Positions 1 through 4,059 of a DNA stretch of 9,063 bases are shown one piece after another (position 1 is the first letter of the stretch; each line of letters starts with the position of its first letter). A program made the position numbers and the translations under genes. Source of the stretch: Candidatus Hydrothermarchaeota archaeon (GTDB lineage Archaea > Hydrothermarchaeota > Hydrothermarchaeia > Hydrothermarchaeales > WAQR01); the NCBI GenBank assembly GCA_015520145.1, contig WAQR01000265.1, forward strand, positions 1 through 9,063, in the 5' to 3' direction. The notes under the pieces were generated by a model. That model saw only the letters and a program-made list of their open reading frames with translations, was not told the DNA's origin and did not search any database.

Positions 1-501
1 GCCATCACTCCCTGGCGGAGTCGTGCATATGACCCTGCCGACCCCCGCCACCTTTGCCGGTACAGCCGTCATCAGCACAGTTGACGGATACGCCGCCCTG
101 CCGCCCGGTACGTAACAGCCCGCAGACTCAACCGGCCTGACCACCTGTCCAAGACTCACCCCCTCCCTTTGAACCGTCCAGCCGTTTCCTATCTGGCTGC
201 CCTGTTTTTTGTGGAAATCGACTATATTTTTATACGCCATCTCAATAGCGTTAACAACTGCCGGGTCAGCCTGCTCGACTGCGTGTATGAACTCGCTCTT
301 TTTAACCCTGACATCAGTCAAAGCGGCACCATCAAACTCACGTGTATAATGCAAAACTGCATCATCGCCCCTCGTTTTCACGTCATCAACAATCCGCTTC
401 ACATCTTCCATCACGCCTGTAATATCCGGCTCTAATCTCGATCGGTTCATCAGCCGGTCGTACACATCCTCATTTAAGTCATCCAGATTTGAAAATAACA
501 T
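1..501 (-). CDS. hisD: Histidinol dehydrogenase, N-terminal part (cut by window edge)
   Basis: Catalyses the last two steps of histidine synthesis, NAD-dependent oxidation of L-histidinol to L-histidine in the cytoplasm. Read on the minus strand from ATG 501-499, the frame stays open for 167 codons to base 1. It contains the family hallmarks: an N-terminal VKTRGDDAVLHYTREFD segment (about residues 43-59), the RPVESAGCYVPGGRAAYPST stretch (about residues 122-141), then TVLMTAVPAKVAGV. Full-length HisD is about 430 residues, so the catalytic Glu/His and zinc ligands lie outside the window. No frameshift is seen in this part. ATG 501 is the first acceptable start after the in-frame TusA stop; no GTG or TTG lies between. 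It lacks a convincing Shine-Dalgarno sequence, and translation may depend on coupling to an upstream reading frame. It is last in the visible part of the sulfur-carrier operon. Confidence 0.93.
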   Translation of the reverse strand, partial: MLFSNLDDLNEDVYDRLMNRSRLEPDITGVMEDVKRIVDDVKTRGDDAVLHYTREFDGAALTDVRVKKSEFIHAVEQADPAVVNAIEMAYKNIVDFHKKQGSQIGNGWTVQREGVSLGQVVRPVESAGCYVPGGRAAYPSTVLMTAVPAKVAGVGRVICTTPPGSDG

Positions 502-502
502 C

Positions 503-568
503 TCAATATCTTTTCCAGTATCTTTTTCTTTTCCAATATCTTTTCCCGTAAAATATTCGATGGATCAT
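503..568 (-). CDS. Candidate 21-residue basic leader peptide between tusA and hisD
   Basis: Hypothetical. The ATG at 568-566 overlaps the TusA stop (ATGA), and the frame ends at TGA 505-503, one base before the hisD ATG (TGA-G-ATG). The product would be very basic and aromatic, with a repeated YWKR unit (ending GKRYWKRKRYWKRY). That composition follows from the short DNA repeat it lies in, so it may have no coding meaning. A GAGG lies only about 3 nt upstream of the ATG, which is close for a ribosome binding site. The arrangement is what translational coupling would require, because hisD has no clear site of its own. It is not a classical histidine attenuator peptide: it has only one His. I do not recognise any homologue. 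Confidence 0.25.
   Translation of the reverse strand: MIHRIFYGKRYWKRKRYWKRY
504..550 (-). repeat. Short imperfect direct repeats upstream of hisD
   Basis: On the plus strand 504-520 and 534-550 match at 16 of 17 positions (core AATATCTTTTCC, identical at 505-516 and 535-546), 30 bp apart. A degenerate copy (AGTATCTTTTTC, 517-528) lies between. On the coding strand this is a purine-rich GGAAAAGATATT series filling almost the whole tusA-hisD gap. It could be slippage-generated or a binding site; no function is evident. Confidence 0.7.
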
Positions 569-837
569 TCCTCGATAGATGGCGCCCTGATTAAGAGCTC
601 GTAATTATTGCCTGATGTATTTACCACACTCAACACTTCGTATTTTATCTTCTCCTCTTTTAAACTTCGTGGAATGTTCTCTACAGCAGGAGGATGGTCA
701 AGCAGTACTTTCAGGACACCCCCTCCAGAATATGCCATGTCCTCCAGCTTGATCTTTGTATAAACGAATGTATTCGGGCATCTCTCACCATGCAGGTCCA
801 GGACCTCTGTTGGGGTTTCTGTGGTCTCCCCTGTCAT
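565..837 (-). CDS. TusA/SirA-like sulfur carrier protein
   Basis: A 90-residue protein of the TusA/SirA/YedF family, small cytoplasmic proteins that carry sulfur as a persulfide on one conserved Cys and pass it to thiolation or cofactor pathways. The N-terminal LDLHGERCPNTFVYTKIKLEDM (residues 13-34) matches the family's signature, with the active Cys at residue 20. The usual Pro two residues after CP is replaced (CPNT). It ends with a beta strand, YELLIRAP. The length is normal with a slightly long N-terminus. The start ATG 837-835 overlaps the TGA of the E1-like gene (ATGA), with GGTGAGGT just upstream, so the two are translationally coupled. Beside an E1-like enzyme and a GG-ended carrier, it probably supplies or receives sulfur in the same relay. 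The symbol tusA is avoided because several paralogous functions exist. Confidence 0.88.
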   Translation of the reverse strand: MTGETTETPTEVLDLHGERCPNTFVYTKIKLEDMAYSGGGVLKVLLDHPPAVENIPRSLKEEKIKYEVLSVVNTSGNNYELLIRAPSIEE

Positions 838-1631
838 TGCGACCTCACCTCACACACCTCATCTACCGGCTTTTTAATAAATACATCACCGCATGCTGAA
901 CAGTCCTCACGCCGCTTGACATTCACCTTATCAAAGGTCATCGTATCCGTATTCAATATCAATATCCTGTCCTTTAATCCAATATCCAGACCTGCCAGAT
1001 ACCTCACAGCTTCCAGCGCCTGGATTGACCCTATTATCCCGGTCATAGATCCAACGACCCCTGCCTCCCTGCACGTAGGGACCATCCCTGCCGGCGGCGC
1101 GTCCGGGAAAACGCATCTAAAACATGCAGTTTCCTTTGGAATAATGCTCATCGCCCTGCCTTCATACATCAAGACCGCACCATGGAAAAGCGGGGTCCTG
1201 TTTACAGCGCACGCATCGTTTACAGCATATCTTACAGGGAAATTGTCTGTCCCGTCAACAACTGCATCATATCCCTTAATCAAATCAAAGGCATTATCGT
1301 AAGTTATCTTCTCTACTATCGGATTGACCTCGATTTCGGGATTTATCTCAGTCAGCCTCCTGGCAGCTATCTTCACCTTGGGCTTTCCGACATCATCAGG
1401 CCCGTACAAAAACTGCCTGTTAAGATTGGTCAAATCGACCTCGTCCATGTCCACAATATCGATCCTACCGACTCCAGAAAGGGTAAGATAGACCGATATA
1501 GGGCAGCCCAGCCCACCTGCACCGGTTACCATAACCTTTGCATTCTTAAGCCTGGCCTGCTGCCTGCTCCCGAAATCCGGCAGTACAAGCTGCCTGCTGT
1601 ACCGTTTAATCTCATCCAAAGATAGCGTCAT
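834..1631 (-). CDS. ThiF/MoeB/HesA-family E1-like adenylyltransferase
   Basis: Activates the C-terminal GlyGly of a ubiquitin-like sulfur carrier by ATP-dependent adenylation, before sulfur transfer makes a thiocarboxylate. With the chosen start it has 265 residues. Seen: YSRQLVLPDFG (11-21), the nucleotide-binding GAGGLG (37-42), DMDEVDLTNLNRQFL (61-75) with the Asp/Asn/Arg/Gln ATP-site residues, DGTDN (126-130), two zinc-binding pairs C170/C173 and C244/C247, and the catalytic Cys187 in the VPTCREAGVVG motif. No C-terminal rhodanese domain is present, unlike MoeZ/MOCS3, so sulfur must come from another protein, plausibly the adjacent TusA-like one. The ATG at 1631 is preferred over an in-frame GTG at 1646 because that GTG is part of the ribosome binding site. 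It overlaps the YkgJ-like gene by 20 nt and tusA by 3 nt. Its likely client is the MoaD-like protein two genes upstream; MoaD, ThiS or SAMP elsewhere are possible. Confidence 0.93.
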   Translation of the reverse strand: MTLSLDEIKRYSRQLVLPDFGSRQQARLKNAKVMVTGAGGLGCPISVYLTLSGVGRIDIVDMDEVDLTNLNRQFLYGPDDVGKPKVKIAARRLTEINPEIEVNPIVEKITYDNAFDLIKGYDAVVDGTDNFPVRYAVNDACAVNRTPLFHGAVLMYEGRAMSIIPKETACFRCVFPDAPPAGMVPTCREAGVVGSMTGIIGSIQALEAVRYLAGLDIGLKDRILILNTDTMTFDKVNVKRREDCSACGDVFIKKPVDEVCEVRSQ

Positions 1632-2097
1632 TTGATTTTCCCTCACTTTTTGCTCTAAGATAATCTTTTATTTCCTTTACAAATTTATTGCCAAGTTCCT
1701 CGATACATATCTGAAAATCGTCTCCGATCTCATCTCCCTTACCAAATCCAGGACAGTTCTTGACCACCCTTAACTTCAATATTATCTCGTCTGCATAGAT
1801 TATCCCATCAAACTTAAATGGATACATCCTGCAAAACAGGGGCTTTACACCTGTTTTGTGTATTGTACATGAACTGTCTTCACCGATAAAGATGCATCTG
1901 CCATCTACTCCTTTCAATCTAAAAAGCCCCTTGTCCTCGTTTAGGTCTGCAAACTCCTCGGGTCTTTTGCCTGTTACGTCTTTTATTCTCCTGATATCTC
2001 CTGCCGTTACCTTCTGTCCCTCAGTGCAGCACTGGGCACCACATTCTTTATAGGTGCATTTCCATCTCTCAAATGGTTCGCTGTATATCAAAACCAT
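1612..2097 (-). CDS. YkgJ-family cysteine cluster protein (putative Zn/Fe-binding)
   Basis: A 161-residue protein of the YkgJ (UPF0153) type, annotated as zinc- or iron-chelating; the biochemical role of the family is poorly known. The pattern is clear: an N-terminal Cys block C14-x4-C19-x3-C23C24, then C68, C77 in the CIFIGEDSSCTIH segment (CxxY..., here CTIH), C89-R-MYPF (the family's 'CRxYPF' motif), C115 and C131. There is no signal peptide or membrane segment, so it is cytoplasmic. The ATG at 2097 has a good AAGGAGAT site about 10 nt upstream, and the gene begins 22 nt after the MoaD-like gene and runs 20 nt into the E1-like gene. Lying between a sulfur carrier and its activating enzyme, it may have a metal- or sulfur-related role in the relay, but this is inferred only from position. 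Confidence 0.82.
   Translation of the reverse strand: MVLIYSEPFERWKCTYKECGAQCCTEGQKVTAGDIRRIKDVTGKRPEEFADLNEDKGLFRLKGVDGRCIFIGEDSSCTIHKTGVKPLFCRMYPFKFDGIIYADEIILKLRVVKNCPGFGKGDEIGDDFQICIEELGNKFVKEIKDYLRAKSEGKSNDAIFG
1641..1646 (-). promoter_or_regulatory. Ribosome binding site deciding the E1-like gene start
   Basis: GTGAGG lies 9 nt upstream of ATG 1631-1629. The GTG inside it is an in-frame alternative start giving five more residues (MRENQ), but that start would have no comparable site of its own. Confidence 0.55.
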
Positions 2098-2119
2098 GTC
2101 TTCTTATCTCCTTATCCAC

Positions 2120-2389
2120 CTATCCTCCGGATACTGCTGGCAGGATGGATATCGTGTCGTTCTCTTCTATTTTGGTGTTCAGACCATCTTTTGTCCTTAC
2201 ATCTATATTGTTTACAAATACGTTAACAAATCTCTTTATTTCTCCGTTTTCGATAATCTTCTCGGCAAACCCGGGGTGTTTGGAATCGAATTTCTCGAGC
2301 ACTTCCAGCAGTGTCTCTCCTTCGACTGTTACCTCGGGTTTCCCGCCGCTGTATTTCCTAAGCGGGGTAGAAAGTCTCATTGTTGCCAT
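2120..2389 (-). CDS. MoaD/ThiS-like ubiquitin-fold sulfur carrier
   Basis: An 89-residue beta-grasp protein ending in Gly-Gly directly before the stop, so no processing protease is needed to expose the reactive terminus. Typical sequence: RLSTPLRKYSGGKPEVTVEG at the N-terminus, HPGFAEKI in the middle, FVNVFVNNIDVR (54-65), then NDTISILPAVSGG (77-89), as in MoaD, CysO and archaeal SAMPs. The E1-like enzyme encoded two genes downstream would adenylate the last Gly, and sulfur transfer would give a thiocarboxylate donor. The start ATG 2389-2387 overlaps the stop of the threonine synthase-like gene (TGATG), with GGAGGTG 5 nt upstream; an internal ATG (Met4) is less well placed. Tight coupling to a PLP enzyme suggests it serves that enzyme rather than molybdopterin synthase (no MoaE is present), but roles in molybdopterin, tRNA thiolation or protein modification cannot be excluded. 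Confidence 0.9.
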   Translation of the reverse strand: MATMRLSTPLRKYSGGKPEVTVEGETLLEVLEKFDSKHPGFAEKIIENGEIKRFVNVFVNNIDVRTKDGLNTKIEENDTISILPAVSGG

Positions 2390-3708
2390 CAGGCCACCTC
2401 CGTCTGTTCTTCTATTTGCTCGTCTATTTTTGATCTTACTGACCTTACTTTTGATTCTACTCCTGAATAAGTATCAGCATCTATTTTTTTGTCCATCTTT
2501 TTTAAGATATCTTCGAACGCCTTCAAATCCGGCTTGATCTTTACCGGTGTGGGCAGATGTTCCATCAGGACGTCCTGTGTCTTTAACCCGTTTCCTGTGA
2601 TATAAATAACTGTCCTCTCGTCCTTTTCGATTTCGCCCTGTTCTACGAGGTTTTTGAGTGTCCCGACAACGACGCCCCCAGCAGTCTCTGTGAATATGCC
2701 TTCGGTTTTTGCAAGGAGTTTTATCCCGTCGATTATCTCCCGGTCAGTGGCAGCGCCGGCAGTACCTCCTGATTCTTTCATTACTTTGATGGCATAATAG
2801 CCGTCTGCCGGGCTTCCGATTGCAAGGCTCTTTTCGATAGTATCCGGTCTGACAGGCGTTATCTCCTCACCTGACCTGTAGGCAGATGTTATCGGCGAGC
2901 ATCCTTTTGACTGCGACGCCGTTATCTTTGTCTTTACCTCGTCTATGAGTCCGAGGTCTTTAAATTCGTTATAGCCCTTCCATATCTTTGTTAGAAGCGA
3001 CCCTGACCCTGCCGGGATGACCGCCCTGTCAGGGGTCTCCCACCCGAGCTGTTCTATGGTCTCGTAACCCAGGGTCTTCGACCCTTCTGAATAATATGGG
3101 CGCAGGTTGATGTTCACAAATGCCCAGTTGTAATATCCTGCAATCTCTGTGCAGAGCCGGTTTACCTCGTCATAGTTCCCTTTCACACTTATTAGATTCG
3201 GGTTATATGCAAGTGTCTGGACAATCTTTGCAAGATTCAGGTCGTCGGGTATGAAGATATAACAGGCAAGGTTTGCTTTTGCTGCATGTGCCGCAACAGA
3301 GCTTGCGAGGTTTCCGGTGGATGCGCATCCTACAGTATCAAACCCGAATTCCAGTGCCTTTGAAATAGAGACCGATACTACCCTGTCCTTGAATGAAAAT
3401 GTCGGATTTACAGAATCATTTTTTATATAAAGTTCCTTCAGTCCCAGTACCGCAGCGAGGTTGTCGGCCTTTTGAAGCGGTGTGAATCCTGTTCCTAAAT
3501 CCACCACCTTCTCGTTTACCGGGAGGATATCCCTGTAGCGCCAGATGGAATGCGGTCCGTCCGCTATTCTTTTCCGGCTTATTATTTCCCTGATATATTC
3601 ATAATTGTACTCGACTTCCAGAGGTCCAAAACAGTCCTCACATATACTGATTGGATCTATCGGGTACTTTTTCCCGCAGTTTCTGCACTTTAAACCAATA
3701 ATCCTCAT
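2389..3708 (-). CDS. thrC: Threonine synthase-like PLP enzyme (possible sulfur-carrier partner)
   Basis: A 439-residue fold-type II PLP enzyme. Family role: converts O-phosphohomoserine to threonine. Seen in order: an N-terminal zinc ribbon with C8/C11 and C23/C26; the TGFTPLQ segment (73-79); PLP-binding Lys107 in NPTFSFKDR; the ASTGNLASS substrate loop (129-137); NINLRPYYSEGSKTLGYE (199-216); the PLP phosphate loop PAGSGS (232-237); ETAGGVVVGT (341-350); TGNGLK (371-376). A charged tail of about 45 residues (about 395-439, many Lys/Glu, possibly helical) follows the catalytic core. The start ATG 3708 has GGTGAC about 5 nt upstream. The stop overlaps the MoaD-like ATG by one base. By homology it is threonine synthase, but placement at the head of a thiocarboxylate operon permits a sulfhydrylase role, as for CysM with CysO. 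The symbol reflects family, not proven activity. Confidence 0.88.
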   Translation of the reverse strand: MRIIGLKCRNCGKKYPIDPISICEDCFGPLEVEYNYEYIREIISRKRIADGPHSIWRYRDILPVNEKVVDLGTGFTPLQKADNLAAVLGLKELYIKNDSVNPTFSFKDRVVSVSISKALEFGFDTVGCASTGNLASSVAAHAAKANLACYIFIPDDLNLAKIVQTLAYNPNLISVKGNYDEVNRLCTEIAGYYNWAFVNINLRPYYSEGSKTLGYETIEQLGWETPDRAVIPAGSGSLLTKIWKGYNEFKDLGLIDEVKTKITASQSKGCSPITSAYRSGEEITPVRPDTIEKSLAIGSPADGYYAIKVMKESGGTAGAATDREIIDGIKLLAKTEGIFTETAGGVVVGTLKNLVEQGEIEKDERTVIYITGNGLKTQDVLMEHLPTPVKIKPDLKAFEDILKKMDKKIDADTYSGVESKVRSVRSKIDEQIEEQTEVA

Positions 3709-3740
3709 CTAGTCACCTTCAACAAGACGGTGTATGCATA

Positions 3741-3757
3741 ATATATATACTTTTCGG
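3741..3757 (-). promoter_or_regulatory. Archaeal promoter (BRE + TATA) for the thrC-led operon
   Basis: On the minus strand CCGAAAAG (3757-3750, BRE-like) runs straight into TATATATAT (3749-3741). A start site about 25 nt downstream would fall near 3717-3722, leaving a leader of about 10-14 nt before ATG 3708, enough to hold the GGTGAC site. Pattern reading only; no transcript data. Confidence 0.6.
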
Positions 3758-3784
3758 TATATAATATTATCGGGAGTAATAAGT

Positions 3785-3898
3785 ATGTGGGAGAGATATA
3801 TGAGAGATATGTCAGCGCGGAAAAATTCAGGACGTGCCACCACGGCAAATATGACGATAAGTCTCCTCTTTTTTATCTTTAAAGCCTTTATGTTATAA
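3785..3898 (+). CDS. Doubtful 37-residue ORF in the divergent region
   Basis: ATG 3785 to TAA 3896-3898. The predicted peptide has a basic N-terminal half (MWERYMRDMSARKNSGRA) and a hydrophobic end (MTISLLFFIFKAFML) that could span or touch a membrane. GGGAG lies 8 nt upstream, and a plus-strand TATA-like run lies around 3742-3750. The base composition is closer to coding DNA than its surroundings. No family is recognised, and chance is quite possible at this length; the ORF also covers the direct repeat at 3791-3810, which may be a regulatory site instead. Confidence 0.2.
   Translation: MWERYMRDMSARKNSGRATTANMTISLLFFIFKAFML
3791..3810 (+). repeat. 9-bp direct repeat spaced by one helical turn
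   Basis: GAGAGATAT occurs at 3791-3799 and again at 3802-3810, an 11-bp period that would put both copies on the same face of DNA. It lies between the two divergent promoters, a suitable place for a shared regulator's operator. It is short, so chance cannot be excluded. Confidence 0.5.
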
Positions 3899-3916
3899 TA
3901 TACATTAATTGTATAT
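3898..3916. repeat. Inverted repeat ATATACA-N5-TGTATAT
   Basis: Perfect 7-bp arms with a 5-nt centre (TTAAT) upstream of the oxidoreductase operon. It could be an operator for a dimeric regulator, but AT-rich DNA yields such palindromes readily. Confidence 0.35.
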
Positions 3917-3968
3917 ATATAAATATAAGAAAAAATAAGAAGATAATATAAAAATTATTATAAAAAAA

Positions 3969-3978
3969 TTTTTTATAC
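3969..3978 (+). promoter_or_regulatory. Candidate TATA box for the oxidoreductase operon
   Basis: TTTTTTATAC preceded by a run of seven A (BRE-like), about 85 nt before the ATG at 4060, predicting a transcript start near 4000 and a leader of about 60 nt. Other TATA-like runs (about 3912-3923, and CATATACG near 4004-4011) are alternatives, so the choice is uncertain. Confidence 0.35.
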
Positions 3979-4059
3979 TTTACCATAATATGATTTTAAT
4001 CACTCATATACGATTTAGAATTGACACAGGAGAATTATACAAGAGGAGAGTGATATAGA

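Larger units (their letters stand above)
3709..4059. other. AT-rich divergent intergenic control region (351 bp)
   Basis: Separates the left operon (minus) from the molybdopterin oxidoreductase operon (plus). The side near the PLP gene has a clear minus-strand promoter candidate. The centre (about 3781-3875) is less AT-rich and contains a phased direct repeat and a doubtful short ORF. The part from about 3890 to 4020 is almost pure A/T with several TATA-like stretches. No tRNA or other structured RNA was recognised. Confidence 0.8.

Noticed and set aside
169..435. An 88-codon plus-strand open frame
   Set aside because: It is antisense to the hisD frame, which carries clear family motifs for 167 codons without a break.
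694..1302. A 202-codon plus-strand open frame opposite the E1-like and TusA-like genes
   Set aside because: It lies antisense to two strongly conserved genes, has no recognisable domain and no ribosome binding site; it is a shadow of the coding strand.
1632..1646. Five extra N-terminal residues for the E1-like protein from a GTG start
   Set aside because: The GTG is part of the GTGAGG ribosome binding site for the better placed ATG at 1631.
3961..3975. A7-T6 palindrome as an intrinsic terminator
   Set aside because: It lies between divergent genes with nothing to terminate, has no GC stem and is better read as part of a TATA/BRE region.
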